A stretch of DNA of 11,269 nucleotides. It comes from an uncultured Bacteroidales bacterium (GTDB taxonomy: Bacteria; Bacteroidota; Bacteroidia; Bacteroidales; UBA932). Position numbers and translations under genes: made by a program. The stretch lies in NCBI GenBank assembly GCA_946184255.1, contig CAMHFA010000015.1:1-11269 (forward strand), given 5' to 3'. The notes under the pieces were generated by a model. That model was not told the origin of the DNA. It was given only the letters and a program-made list of their open reading frames with translations, and did no database searches. Shown piece by piece: positions 1-8,048 of this stretch; position 1 is the first letter of the stretch, and each line of letters opens with the position of its first letter.

Positions 1-1323
1 CTCGCCGTACTTCTCGATCCACATGTTGTAAGCGTCAAGTACCGGACCTTTTTCATTATTGCCGCCGAACTGGTCAACTCCGGCCTCGATGACTTTGAAA
101 TGACGCTCAGACTCGGTCAGAGTCTCCATTCCCCAGCACTTACCTTCAAAACCTTCTACATGGGAATAATCCTTGGTGATGTTCCAGTCTGTACAGACAA
201 CTCCTTCGAATCCGTAGGTATCACGGAGAAGATCGGTAATTATGTATTTGTTGTAGCTGTTTCCGGCATTGGCTCCTGACGGATCCTGATTCCAGGAAAT
301 CGTGTAATAAGGCATTACGGCTGACGCCATTCCGGTCTTGCCGGAGAGTTTCAGGGCACCTTCCGTGAAGGGACGGATCTGGGTCTCAAAATTGTTGCCG
401 GGATAGACAGCGTACTTTCCGTAACTGTAATGGGCATCACGTCCGCCTTCTTCAGGACCGCCGGAAGGCCAATGCTTGATCATTGCATTGACGGACTCAT
501 AGCCCCATCCGCCACCGATCTCAGTTTCTCCCTCAGAAGTCTGGAAGCCATCCACATAAGCCCTTGCCATGTCTATGTCCAGTTCGGGATCCTCTCCAAA
601 TGTGCCGTTGAAGCGACTCCAGCGAGGTTCAGTCGCAAGATCGATCTGAGGTGAGAGGGCTGTGGCAATACCAAGGGCCCGATACTCCTTGGACGCTATC
701 CGGCCGAATTCCTCAACCAGGTCAGGATCGAATGTCGCTGCCATTCCAAGGCTTGAAGGCCACATGGAAATTGAACCTCCGTTACCGGCATCGAACTCGG
801 CTGTCGCCTGGGCACCATGCCTGGGATCTGACGAGTTGTTGGCGGGGACTCCGTGGCCAAATCCTTCGACAAAGGCCTGCACGTTATTGTTCCATCTTGC
901 AGCATCGGCAGAAGAAGATACCCGGGTCATAAGGACAGCACGAAGATTGTCTTCCTTGAGGAATTTACGCTGGGCATCAGTGATTTCGGGGCCATTGACA
1001 GCCTGGTGACCGCTGTAGAGCATCATTCCGGCAATCTCCTCTATGGAGAGCTTGGATGCAAGGTCTTTGGCGCGGACTACAGGATCCTTGCGCCAGTCTT
1101 CATAGACATCCAGTTTGCCGTTGCGATTCAGATCCTTGAAGGCATAACCACCCTTAGTAATGATGGTCACACCTGAAGAAGGGCTGTAACCGAGAGCCTG
1201 ACCGCCTTTCTGGGTTACGAGGTTATACCCGTCCTTTGCTTCTTCCTGCCACTTCTGAGTGCAGGAAACGGCAACCAAACCTATGGTCAGGATGGTTGCC
1301 GTCGATTTAAGAAATGTATTCAT
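1..1323 (-). CDS. Family 3 glycoside hydrolase, lipoprotein (3' end outside window)
   Basis: Probably cleaves terminal beta-linked sugars from glycans, as GH3 beta-glucosidases and related exo-enzymes do; the substrate cannot be told. The first 441 residues are visible. Residues 1-20 look like a signal peptide ending AVS before Cys21, which fits a lipoprotein signal and placement in the periplasm or outer membrane. Residues 64-75 form a complete EF-hand-type loop (D64, N66, N68, G69, D72, E75), so calcium binding is likely. The GH3 TIM-barrel domain follows from about residue 85: PRWSR at 233-237, TFGEDPE at 241-247, KHWP at 283-286, and VVCTDW at 375-380, where Asp379 matches the family's catalytic nucleophile. 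The C-terminal domain that usually supplies the acid/base residue lies beyond the window. The ATG at 1321-1323 is 11 bases after the infB stop and I see no promoter of its own, so it may be read through from the rimP-nusA-infB operon. Confidence 0.9.
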   Translation of the reverse strand, partial: MNTFLKSTATILTIGLVAVSCTQKWQEEAKDGYNLVTQKGGQALGYSPSSGVTIITKGGYAFKDLNRNGKLDVYEDWRKDPVVRAKDLASKLSIEEIAGMMLYSGHQAVNGPEITDAQRKFLKEDNLRAVLMTRVSSSADAARWNNNVQAFVEGFGHGVPANNSSDPRHGAQATAEFDAGNGGSISMWPSSLGMAATFDPDLVEEFGRIASKEYRALGIATALSPQIDLATEPRWSRFNGTFGEDPELDIDMARAYVDGFQTSEGETEIGGGWGYESVNAMIKHWPSGGPEEGGRDAHYSYGKYAVYPGNNFETQIRPFTEGALKLSGKTGMASAVMPYYTISWNQDPSGANAGNSYNKYIITDLLRDTYGFEGVVCTDWNITKDYSHVEGFEGKCWGMETLTESERHFKVIEAGVDQFGGNNEKGPVLDAYNMWIEKYGE

Positions 1324-1334
1324 AAAACTATCTG

Positions 1335-4154
1335 CTAATCGAGCGTCTGCTTGATCTCTGTGATTATGAAGGCTTCGATCAGGTCACCGACCTTGATATC
1401 GTTGAACTTCTCGATTCCGATACCACACTCCATTCCGGCAGAAACGTCCTTGGCGTCGTCCTTGTTCCTCTTGAGGGAAGCGATATCGCCTGTATAAACC
1501 ACGATTCCGTCACGGATGAGACGGCACTGTGATGTCTTGGCGATCTTGCCTTCGCGGACGAGACAGCCGGCAATGGTTCCAACCTTGGAAATCTTGAAGG
1601 TTTGCTTGACCTCGGCAGTACCGGTGATCTCTTCCTTCTTGATAGGTTCGAGCATACCTTCGATACCGTCCTTGACATCGTTGATGGCGTCATAGATGAC
1701 TGAATAGAGACGGATCTCTATTCCCTGCTCATCGGCAGTCTTCCTGGCATCGGTCGAAGGACGGACCTGGAAGCCGATGATCACGGCATCGGAGGCCTCG
1801 GCAAGGATCACGTCGGATTCGGAAATGGCTCCGACCGCCTTGTGGATGACATTGACCCTGACCTGCTCGGTTGAAAGCTTGATAAGTGAATCGGACAGAG
1901 CTTCAACTGAACCATCCACGTCTCCCTTGACGATTACATTGAGTTCCTTGAAGTTGCCGATGGCGATACGACGACCGATCTCCTCGAGGGTCATGTGCTT
2001 CTGGGTCTTGATGCCCTGGATCCTGATGAGCTGCTCGCGCTTGTTGGCGATGGACTTGGCTTCCTTCTCGTCAGCCATGACATTGAACTTGTCACCGGCA
2101 CTGGGAGCTCCGTTGAGACCGAGAATGGAAACAGGGGTAGAAGGACCTGCTTCCTTTACCTTCTGGCCGCGTTCGTTGAACATAGCCTTGACACGACCAT
2201 AGTAGCAACCGCTGAGAACCATGTCTCCGGTCCTGAGGGTTCCTTCCTGGACAAGGACTGTAGCAAGATAGCCGCGTCCCTTGTCAAGGGAAGACTCGAT
2301 GACTGCTCCCACTCCCCTCTTGTTGGGATTGGCCTTGAGGTCGAGAAGGTCGGTTTCAAGAAGGACCTTTTCGAGGAGCTTGTCCACGTTAAGTCCCTTC
2401 TTGGCCGATATCTCCTGGCTCTGGTACTTTCCTCCCCACGCTTCGGTAAGGATGTTCATCTGGGAGAGCTGCTGGTATATCTTCTCCGGCATAGCTCCGG
2501 GCTTGTCTATCTTGTTGATGGCAAAGACCATCGGGACACCTGCCGCCTGGGCATGGTTGATAGCCTCGACAGTCTGGGGCATCACAGCATCGTCAGCGGC
2601 GATGATAATGATGGCAAGGTCGGTGAGCTGGGCTCCCCTGGCACGCATGGCGGTGAAAGCTTCGTGGCCAGGAGTATCAAGGAAGGTAATCCTTCTGCCG
2701 TCAGGCAACTTCACATTGTAGGCACCGATGTGCTGGGTGATACCTCCAGCCTCACCGGCAATGACGTTGGATTTACGAATATAGTCCAGCAAGGAAGTCT
2801 TACCATGGTCGACATGACCCATGACTGTGATCACCGGAGGCCTGGACACGAGGTCTTCTTCCTTGTCTTCCTGTGCACTGTTCTCCTCGATCTCCTCAGT
2901 CAGGTCGGCGGTCACGAACTCTACCTTGTAGCCGAACTGTTCGGCAACCAGGACGAGGGCTTCAGCATCGAGCCTCTGGTTGATGGAAACCATCAGACCG
3001 AGCTCCATGCAAGCCTTGATGACTTCGTTGACCGGAGTGTTGTTCATAAGGGTAGCGAGGTCATTGACAGTCACGAATTCAGTGACCTTCAGAACGGTCT
3101 TCTCAGCCATAACCTGAGCCATTTCCTCCTGGGTCCTGGCCGCAGCCTGCTCCCTCTTCTCCTTCCTGTACTTGGCTCCGAAGTTGTTCTTCTTGTTGTC
3201 GTTCATCCTGGCGTAGGTCTCCTTGACCTGCTTCTGGATCTCCTTCTGCATCGCCTCCTGCTCTTCCTCGGTCATGGCAGGCTTGAAGCGGTCAGCTCCA
3301 CGGCCACGCTTCCTTCCTCCCTTGCCCTGGTCAGCAGCTGCGGGACGGTTGTCTTTCTTCTTGGAAGAATCCTTACGGGAATTGTTGTCAGCCTGTTTGC
3401 CTTCCTTAGCGACATCGACTTTCTGGCTTCCCTTGGCAATCCTTTCCCTCTTCTTGCCAGCCTTCTTCTCAAACTGGGACAAGTCAATCTTTCCCAAGAC
3501 CTTGAATCCGGGTGCCTGTTCATCCTGTGCCGCATCTTCCCTGACCTCAGCCTCAACCGGGTTATCCTCCTCGACCTGGGCTTCGACAACATTGACGGGG
3601 ACTTCCTCCGCAGGGGTTGCGACGGGGGTTTCCTCCTGCATCTCTGCCACTACCTCAGGTTCGGGTTTGATTTCAGGCTCTACAGGCTCGGGGACAGGTT
3701 CGGGAACCGGTTCCGGTTCAGGAACAGGCTCAGGAATCGGTTCGGGAGCAGGCTCCGGTTTGGGCTCGGGCTTGGGTTCCGGCTTAGGCTCGGGTTTAGG
3801 TTCCGGCTTGGGTTCCGGTTTGGGTTCCGGTTTGGGCTCGACAGGAGTAAAGACATTGCTCTTTATCACCGTTTCCCTGACCGGTTCTTCGAACTCTTCT
3901 TCACGGACGGCCTCCTGCTGTTTCCTTGAGGTCCTCTCCAGGATTTCGTTCAACTTGATGTCAACTTTTTCGGAAGCCTTCTTCAACTCAAGGTCCTTTC
4001 CGAACTGCTTCTCAATGGCACCGAGATGCTCGTCCGAAATCTTTGCATTCGGATTGGCATCAACTTCGACGCCCTGGCTGTTCAGAAAGTCCACGAGACT
4101 CTGAAGTCCGATATTGTAAGTACGGATAATTTTATTCAGTCTGATTTCACCCAT
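1335..4154 (-). CDS. infB: Translation initiation factor IF-2
   Basis: GTPase that brings initiator fMet-tRNA to the 30S subunit and promotes subunit joining in the cytoplasm. The protein has 939 residues. Residues 1 to about 60 form a small helical N-terminal domain (starts MGEIRLNK). A Pro/Glu/Lys repeat rod follows at about 106-166, then a long charged Lys/Arg/Glu-rich linker, and a second IF2_N-type domain at about 352-412. The G domain carries GHVDHGKT at 446-453, DTPGH at 493-497 (His497 is the expected catalytic histidine), NKID at 547-550 and SAK at 583-585. The EF-Tu-like domain II and the C-terminal fMet-tRNA-binding domains follow to the end, so the factor appears complete. I chose the ATG at 4152-4154; a TTG two codons upstream is possible but less likely. 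It follows nusA by 39 bases and precedes the GH3 gene by 11. Confidence 0.98.
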   Translation of the reverse strand: MGEIRLNKIIRTYNIGLQSLVDFLNSQGVEVDANPNAKISDEHLGAIEKQFGKDLELKKASEKVDIKLNEILERTSRKQQEAVREEEFEEPVRETVIKSNVFTPVEPKPEPKPEPKPEPKPEPKPEPKPEPKPEPAPEPIPEPVPEPEPVPEPVPEPVEPEIKPEPEVVAEMQEETPVATPAEEVPVNVVEAQVEEDNPVEAEVREDAAQDEQAPGFKVLGKIDLSQFEKKAGKKRERIAKGSQKVDVAKEGKQADNNSRKDSSKKKDNRPAAADQGKGGRKRGRGADRFKPAMTEEEQEAMQKEIQKQVKETYARMNDNKKNNFGAKYRKEKREQAAARTQEEMAQVMAEKTVLKVTEFVTVNDLATLMNNTPVNEVIKACMELGLMVSINQRLDAEALVLVAEQFGYKVEFVTADLTEEIEENSAQEDKEEDLVSRPPVITVMGHVDHGKTSLLDYIRKSNVIAGEAGGITQHIGAYNVKLPDGRRITFLDTPGHEAFTAMRARGAQLTDLAIIIIAADDAVMPQTVEAINHAQAAGVPMVFAINKIDKPGAMPEKIYQQLSQMNILTEAWGGKYQSQEISAKKGLNVDKLLEKVLLETDLLDLKANPNKRGVGAVIESSLDKGRGYLATVLVQEGTLRTGDMVLSGCYYGRVKAMFNERGQKVKEAGPSTPVSILGLNGAPSAGDKFNVMADEKEAKSIANKREQLIRIQGIKTQKHMTLEEIGRRIAIGNFKELNVIVKGDVDGSVEALSDSLIKLSTEQVRVNVIHKAVGAISESDVILAEASDAVIIGFQVRPSTDARKTADEQGIEIRLYSVIYDAINDVKDGIEGMLEPIKKEEITGTAEVKQTFKISKVGTIAGCLVREGKIAKTSQCRLIRDGIVVYTGDIASLKRNKDDAKDVSAGMECGIGIEKFNDIKVGDLIEAFIITEIKQTLD
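3655..3839 (-). repeat. 12-base coding repeat giving an EPKP/EPVP rod in IF-2
   Basis: Within infB, seven consecutive 12-base units encode Glu-Pro-Lys-Pro (about 3756-3839), followed by degenerate EPAP, EPIP and EPVP units down to about 3655. The units differ mainly at third codon positions. Alternating X-Pro sequences of this type are known from TonB as stiff, extended linkers. Here the rod would separate the N-terminal domain from the charged linker and GTPase core. Repeat copy number probably varies between strains; this is inference. Confidence 0.9.
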
Positions 4155-4193
4155 ATTCAACCCCTAATTAAATCAATAATCTGCCCTTTCGGA

Positions 4194-5459
4194 CTAGTCT
4201 TCAAACTCTGCTTTCAGGATCCTGAACACCTCGGCGACAGTCTCGTCCTCGAGGTCAGCCCTCTTGGCGATGTCTTCAGGAGAGAAGGCAAGCACGCTCT
4301 TTGCCGTGTCGCAGCCGATTGCCTCCAGACGGTCGATGACCCACTGGTCAATCTCATTGCTGAACTCACTGAGGAGAACGTCTTCCTCTTCCATCATCTC
4401 GTCCTTGGAAAGTTCCCTCCAGACTTCAATCTCACGGCCAACAAGCATTCCGGCAAGTTTGATGTTGCAACCACCACGGCCGATTCCCTTCTTTACCTCA
4501 TCTGGCTGCATGTAAACCTTGATCTTATCCTTGTCGGATGATCCGAGGTCGATTGATGAGACCCTGGCAGGATTGAGAGCCCTCTGGATAAGAAGCTGCG
4601 TGTTGGATGTCCACTGCAAAACGTCGATGTTCTCGTTGCGGAGCTCGCGGACGATTCCAAGGATCCTGGATCCCTTCACGCCGATGCAGGCTCCGATCGG
4701 ATCGATCCTCTCGTCATAGGACTCAACAGCCACCTTGGCACGCTCACCGGGAACACGGACGACCTTCTTGATGGTGATAAGGCCGTCGAAAATCTCGGGG
4801 ACCTCCAGCTCGAACAGTTTCTCAAGGAACTCATTGGAAGTCCTGGAAAGAGTGATGTAGGGAGTGGTGTTGTTCTTCATCTCAACACTCTTGATGATAG
4901 CGCGGATGGTGTCGCCCTTCTTGAACCTCTCCCCGGGGATCTGCTCGTTCTTGGGCAGATGGAGTTCATTGCTGTCCTCGTCAAGGATGATAACTTCCTT
5001 AGACCAAGTCTGATAGATCTCACCGGTGAAAATCTCACCGACCTTGTCGGAATACTCCTTGAAGACATTAGCCTTGTCGATGTCCATGATCCTTCCCTGA
5101 AGGTTCTGCCTGATGTTCAGGATACCCCTTCTTCCGAAAGAGGCGAGGGAAAGCTTCTTGGTGTACACATCTCCGATCTCATAGTCATCATCTCCGGTTT
5201 CGGCCTTGATCTGCTCTAGGGTGATCTGGGTGTTCGGATTCTCGACCTCCTCGACTATATCGAAGTTCTGGTAGATCTCGCAGTCTCCCTTGTCCACGTT
5301 GATAATAACGTCGAAATTGTCCGAAGATCCATAGGTCTTTGCGATCTGAGTCAGGAACACGTCCTTGAGTACGCCCATCATCACGGGCCTGTCGATGTTC
5401 TTCTCTTCCTTGAAGTCCTTGAAGGCATCAATGAGAGTGATTTCGTCTTTCTTTTCCAT
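4194..5459 (-). CDS. nusA: Transcription elongation/termination factor NusA
   Basis: RNA polymerase-binding factor that promotes pausing, influences intrinsic termination and takes part in antitermination complexes. The 421-residue protein shows the standard order: N-terminal polymerase-binding domain (about 1-130), S1 domain (about 137-205), KH1 (about 230-300, with DPIGACIGVKGSRI at 253-266) and KH2 (about 310-360, with GIGRGGCNIKLAG at 325-337). An acidic C-terminal segment at about 360-421 resembles a single NusA acidic-repeat/helix-hairpin domain; E. coli NusA has two. The start ATG at 5457-5459 lies 17 bases after the rimP stop, so the two genes are surely co-transcribed. Being third-party to its own possible leader hairpin upstream of rimP makes autoregulation conceivable, but the sequence alone does not show it. 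Confidence 0.98.
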   Translation of the reverse strand: MEKKDEITLIDAFKDFKEEKNIDRPVMMGVLKDVFLTQIAKTYGSSDNFDVIINVDKGDCEIYQNFDIVEEVENPNTQITLEQIKAETGDDDYEIGDVYTKKLSLASFGRRGILNIRQNLQGRIMDIDKANVFKEYSDKVGEIFTGEIYQTWSKEVIILDEDSNELHLPKNEQIPGERFKKGDTIRAIIKSVEMKNNTTPYITLSRTSNEFLEKLFELEVPEIFDGLITIKKVVRVPGERAKVAVESYDERIDPIGACIGVKGSRILGIVRELRNENIDVLQWTSNTQLLIQRALNPARVSSIDLGSSDKDKIKVYMQPDEVKKGIGRGGCNIKLAGMLVGREIEVWRELSKDEMMEEEDVLLSEFSNEIDQWVIDRLEAIGCDTAKSVLAFSPEDIAKRADLEDETVAEVFRILKAEFED

Positions 5460-5476
5460 TTTTATCTTTATTGTCT

Positions 5477-5947
5477 CTATTTCTTGAATTCAACGTGGGA
5501 TTTAACCGAGTTTATCTCCCCGAAACCGAATTTCTCCTCATGCTCCACGGTTACCTTTTTCTTCTTTCCCTCAACGGTTTCCTTCCTGGAATAGCGAAGG
5601 GTAATCCCTTCCTCGTCAGCCTCCGTAAGGACTCCGACAATCTTGGCACCGCCCCGGAGAAGGACGACGACCTGTGACCCAATGGCCTTCTTGTACTGAC
5701 CAGGGACCTTGAAGGGCTGGTCCAAACCTGCTGAAGTCACAGTCAGGGAGTAATCCTCTGCATCCTTGTCAAAGATGGACAAGAAGGTGTCATTGATTGA
5801 CACACAGTCTTCAAGATCCACATCTCCGACTTCTTTCTCGATGGCAAGCACCACGTCATTATCCTTGCTGACGGTTACTTCGACAATAAAGCAGCCACGC
5901 TGCTCCACTGCCGGTCCGATGCTCTTTATGATAAGTTCCTTTTCCAT
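5477..5947 (-). CDS. rimP: Ribosome maturation factor RimP
   Basis: Cytoplasmic factor needed for late assembly of the 30S ribosomal subunit. The 156 residues match the usual RimP length. The N-terminal alpha/beta domain covers about 1-80 and ends with YSLTVTSAGLDQPF (66-79), corresponding to the family's conserved 'SxGLDxP' turn. An SH3-like beta domain covers about 83-156 and contains a Lys-rich loop. I chose the ATG at 5945-5947 (MEKELIIK) because it gives the usual family N-terminus; an in-frame ATG two codons upstream (5951-5953) is nearly as good. A GTG still further up lies inside the leader hairpin and is unlikely. First gene of the rimP-nusA-infB run, an order conserved across bacteria. 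Confidence 0.95.
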   Translation of the reverse strand: MEKELIIKSIGPAVEQRGCFIVEVTVSKDNDVVLAIEKEVGDVDLEDCVSINDTFLSIFDKDAEDYSLTVTSAGLDQPFKVPGQYKKAIGSQVVVLLRGGAKIVGVLTEADEEGITLRYSRKETVEGKKKKVTVEHEEKFGFGEINSVKSHVEFKK

Positions 5948-5953
5948 TGTCAT

Positions 5954-5988
5954 AAAACAAAAGATAGGAGACGCTTTCGTCACCTATC
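5954..5988 (-). terminator. Terminator-like hairpin in the rimP leader (possible attenuator)
   Basis: Read on the minus strand, GATAGG pairs with CCTATC (5983-5988 with 5963-5968). After one T-T mismatch, GACG pairs with CGTC around an AAAG loop. The hairpin is followed at once by TTTTGTTTT (5962-5954) and then the rimP start. This is the form of an intrinsic terminator pointing into rimP. There is no gene upstream on this strand to terminate, because lpxD diverges, so it most likely acts in the rimP leader as an attenuator or as a 5' stabilising stem. On the plus strand the hairpin lacks a U-tract. Confidence 0.55.
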
Positions 5989-6001
5989 TCTCTCAACAGT
6001 G

Positions 6002-6032
6002 CAAAGGTAATTATAATTTAGCAAAAATGAAA
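6002..6032 (-). promoter_or_regulatory. Bacteroidetes-type promoter for rimP-nusA-infB
   Basis: The minus strand reads TACCTTTG at 6009-6002, an exact fit to the Bacteroidetes -7 element TAnnTTTG. TTTC at 6032-6029 lies 19 bases upstream and fits the -33 element TTTG in three of four bases. Transcription would start near 5995-5998, giving a leader of about 45-50 bases made up almost entirely of the hairpin described separately. Confidence 0.7.
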
Positions 6033-6049
6033 ATTAATTGTTTTCTTTG
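6017..6049 (+). promoter_or_regulatory. Weak candidate promoter for the lpx operon
   Basis: TTTCTTTG at 6042-6049 resembles the -7 element TAnnTTTG but lacks the A at its second position. TTTA at 6017-6020, 21 bases upstream, could be a poor -33 element. It overlaps the rimP promoter on the other strand. The leader to lpxD would be about 24 bases. Some promoter must lie in this 132-base divergent spacer, but this exact placement is uncertain. Confidence 0.3.
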
Positions 6050-6079
6050 TAGACTTTTTTAAAAACCACGATTCTGAAG

Positions 6080-7066
6080 ATGGAATTTACAGCGAAGCAA
6101 TTGGCCCAGGTCCTCAAGGGAACCGTAGAAGGAGACCCCCAAGTCAAGGTAACCTCCTTCGCGAAAATCGAGCACGGAAAACCCGGACAGCTATGCTTCT
6201 ACGCCAATCCCAAATACGAGAAATACGTTTACACATGCAAGGCAGGCATCCTTCTGGTCAACAAGGATTTCCAGCCCAAGGAGGCGATAACGCCCACCTT
6301 GATCAGGGTCGATGACGCCTACAAGTCACTGGCCGACCTGCTCAAGTACGCAGCAACCCAGAAGCGCACTGACAGGCGTCACAGGGGATTCCGCTCTTCC
6401 TGGTTCCTGACCAGCAAATTCGGAAAGAAAGTCTATCTGGGAAGCCATTCCTACGTCGGCCATCACGCCAGCATCGGAGACTACACCAAGATCTACGAGA
6501 ATGTCTATGTCGGAGACAACACTGTGGTCGGCAAGCACTGCATCATCTACCCCGGAGTGGTAATCTATCCAGGAATGGTGATTGGCGACAATGTGATCAT
6601 ACATGCCAACGCAGTGATAGGTTCCGACGGTTTCGGCAACGCTCCCCTTCCAGACGGTACTTGGGAGAAGATAGAACATCTCGGTAATGTCATAATCGGA
6701 GACAACGTGGAGATTGGTGCAGGCACCACTATCGACCGCTCGGAGATGGAATCCACGATCATAGGCAAGGGAGTCAAGATTGACAATCTCTGCCAGATAG
6801 CCCATAATGTACAGATCGGTGAAAACACTGTGATGGCTGCCCAATGTGGAATCGCCGGATCCACCAAGATAGGAAAGAACTGCATTCTCGCCGGACAGGT
6901 CGGAATAGCAGGCCATCTTGAAATCGCCGACAACACCACTATCGGTGCACAGGCCGGTATCATCGGCAACATAAAGGAGCCCGGACAGACAGTTCTCGGC
7001 TCACCTGCAATCCCCTTCAAGAACTATCTCCGCAGTTATGCGGTGTTCCGTAAACAGGGGCAATAA
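6080..7066 (+). CDS. lpxD: UDP-3-O-acylglucosamine N-acyltransferase LpxD
   Basis: Adds a 3-hydroxyacyl chain from acyl carrier protein to the 2-amino group of UDP-3-O-acylglucosamine, the third step of lipid A synthesis, in the cytoplasm. The protein has 328 residues. The N-terminal uridine-binding domain covers about 1-100 ([21 protein letters not shown] at 26-46 region, with its conserved Tyr/Asn/Pro cluster). A left-handed beta-helix of hexapeptide repeats runs from about 118 to 300, with GSDGFGN at 181-187 and QIAHNV at 239-244, where His242 matches the catalytic histidine. A short helical C-terminus follows. The start ATG at 6080 follows a purine-rich GAAG. The segment around 94-112 (Arg/Lys-rich, before the first hexapeptide) is divergent, but the frame stays open and realigns on both sides. 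First gene of the lpx cluster; lpxC follows after 49 bases. Confidence 0.96.
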   Translation: MEFTAKQLAQVLKGTVEGDPQVKVTSFAKIEHGKPGQLCFYANPKYEKYVYTCKAGILLVNKDFQPKEAITPTLIRVDDAYKSLADLLKYAATQKRTDRRHRGFRSSWFLTSKFGKKVYLGSHSYVGHHASIGDYTKIYENVYVGDNTVVGKHCIIYPGVVIYPGMVIGDNVIIHANAVIGSDGFGNAPLPDGTWEKIEHLGNVIIGDNVEIGAGTTIDRSEMESTIIGKGVKIDNLCQIAHNVQIGENTVMAAQCGIAGSTKIGKNCILAGQVGIAGHLEIADNTTIGAQAGIIGNIKEPGQTVLGSPAIPFKNYLRSYAVFRKQGQ

Positions 7067-7076
7067 TCATTATTGC
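7060..7076 (+). repeat. Perfect 17-base palindrome across the lpxD stop codon
   Basis: GCAATAAT (7060-7067), a central C and ATTATTGC (7069-7076) form a perfect inverted repeat that includes the lpxD TAA. As RNA it would fold as a 7-base-pair stem with a three-base loop. A TTTTT run follows at 7083-7087, but seven bases away and interrupted, so it is a poor terminator. It may affect the lpxD 3' end or be a protein-binding site; a chance palindrome cannot be excluded. Confidence 0.5.
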
Positions 7077-7115
7077 GGACCACTTTTTGCAGTAAGGTGT
7101 TCCGACAGCATTAAT

Positions 7116-8030
7116 ATGGTCCAAAGAAGACAAAAGACACTTTCACAAGAACTTGAGTTTCAAGGCAAAGGCCTTCACACAGGCCGGATTGCACGCATGG
7201 TTTTGAAGCCTGCCGATGAGAACACCGGAATAGTATTCCACCGTACCGACCTTGGGAATGACGCTATTGTCAAGGCCCTGGCCGAAAATGTCGGTTCGAC
7301 TGCGAGAAGCACTACCATAGCCAATGGGGAAGTGTCTGTCTCCACCATAGAACATCTGATGTCCGCCTTTTCAGGACTTGGTGTGGACAATGCGATAATT
7401 GATATCGACAATGTCGAAGTTCCCATCCTGGACGGAAGCGCCCGTTTCTATGTAGAGGCTTTGCAGAAGTCAGGCCTTGCCACGCAGGCAGCTGATAAGA
7501 TATTCATAGATCTTCCTCACGAAATCGAGGTTGCAGACGAAAACTCCGGTTCCTTCATCAGGGTGACTCCTTGCGAGGAACCTTCCATTGACCTTACAGT
7601 CGATTTCGGTTCCAAGGTTCTGGGTGTTCAGAAGGCCCATTGGGACCTCAGTACCGACTATTCCAAAGAATTGGCGCCTTGCAGGACCTTCGTTTTCTTC
7701 CATGAGATTGAATATCTCTTCAACAACAACCTCGTCAAAGGAGGAGACGTGGACAATGCAATAGTCATCGTGGAGCATCCGGTGAGCCAGGAGCAGGTGG
7801 ACCGGCTTTCACATCTCTTCAACGTCCCAAGCCTTGCCATTGACGACAAGGGTTACCTGAACAACCTCAAGCTTCATTTCCCGGATGAATGCGGAAGGCA
7901 CAAGCTTCTCGACATGATCGGCGACCTCTACCTTTCAGGCGGCCTGATCAATGCCAGGATAGAGGCTTTCAAGCCAGGTCATTCCATCAACACTCGCATG
8001 GCCAAGGCCATAAGGGAGGCCATCAAATAA
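7116..8030 (+). CDS. lpxC: UDP-3-O-acyl-N-acetylglucosamine deacetylase LpxC (no FabZ domain)
   Basis: Zinc hydrolase that removes acetate from UDP-3-O-acyl-GlcNAc, the committed step of lipid A synthesis. The protein has 304 residues, about the length of stand-alone LpxC in Proteobacteria. Active-site motifs are present: TIEHLMSAF at 77-85 with Glu79 as general base and zinc ligand His80, RHKLLDMIGD at 261-270 with zinc ligands His262 and Asp266, and KPGHSINTR at 286-294 with His289. In most Bacteroidales LpxC continues into a fused FabZ dehydratase of about 150 residues; here it stops at TAA just after the LpxC fold. The ATG at 7116 gives the usual N-terminus (QKTLSQELEFQGKGLHTG); an open frame reaching back to 7038 overlaps lpxD and has no family match that I recognise. 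lpxA follows after 18 bases. Confidence 0.96.
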   Translation: MVQRRQKTLSQELEFQGKGLHTGRIARMVLKPADENTGIVFHRTDLGNDAIVKALAENVGSTARSTTIANGEVSVSTIEHLMSAFSGLGVDNAIIDIDNVEVPILDGSARFYVEALQKSGLATQAADKIFIDLPHEIEVADENSGSFIRVTPCEEPSIDLTVDFGSKVLGVQKAHWDLSTDYSKELAPCRTFVFFHEIEYLFNNNLVKGGDVDNAIVIVEHPVSQEQVDRLSHLFNVPSLAIDDKGYLNNLKLHFPDECGRHKLLDMIGDLYLSGGLINARIEAFKPGHSINTRMAKAIREAIK

Positions 8031-8048
8031 CAGAAAACAGTACAAATC

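Noticed and set aside
430..1176. Several plus-strand frames of 70-115 codons
   Set aside because: They lie opposite the GH3 gene, whose motifs (TFGEDP, KHWP, TDW) are intact on the minus strand across this region.
1324..1334. TAGTTTTA next to the GH3 start as a promoter
   Set aside because: It lacks the final G of the -7 element and ends right at the ATG region, leaving no room for a transcription start before the gene.
1995..3929. A 644-codon open frame on the plus strand antisense to infB
   Set aside because: It mirrors the infB codon pattern; its Arg/Phe/Gly-rich end is simply the complement of the EPKP repeat. The minus-strand frame has all IF-2 motifs.
3223..4104. A 293-codon plus-strand frame with Gly-Ser-Gly repeats
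   Set aside because: Also a shadow of the EPKP repeat in infB; no recognisable domain and low-complexity composition.
4155..4193. A small GTCC-GAAA-GGGC hairpin between nusA and infB
   Set aside because: Only four base pairs including a G-U pair and no T run; too weak to call a terminator or regulator.
6356..6425. Possible frameshift in lpxD where residues 94-112 look unlike other LpxD proteins
   Set aside because: The frame is open and realigns on both sides with roughly normal spacing ([10 protein letters not shown]), so it is divergence rather than a break.
6326..6916. A 196-codon minus-strand frame across lpxD
   Set aside because: Its Asp/Val/Gly-rich sequence is the complement of hexapeptide repeats; similar shadows occur opposite lpxA.
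7038..7115. An N-terminal extension of lpxC starting at an ATG inside lpxD
   Set aside because: It overlaps the lpxD end and the palindrome and has no resemblance to LpxC N-termini; the ATG at 7116 fits the family.
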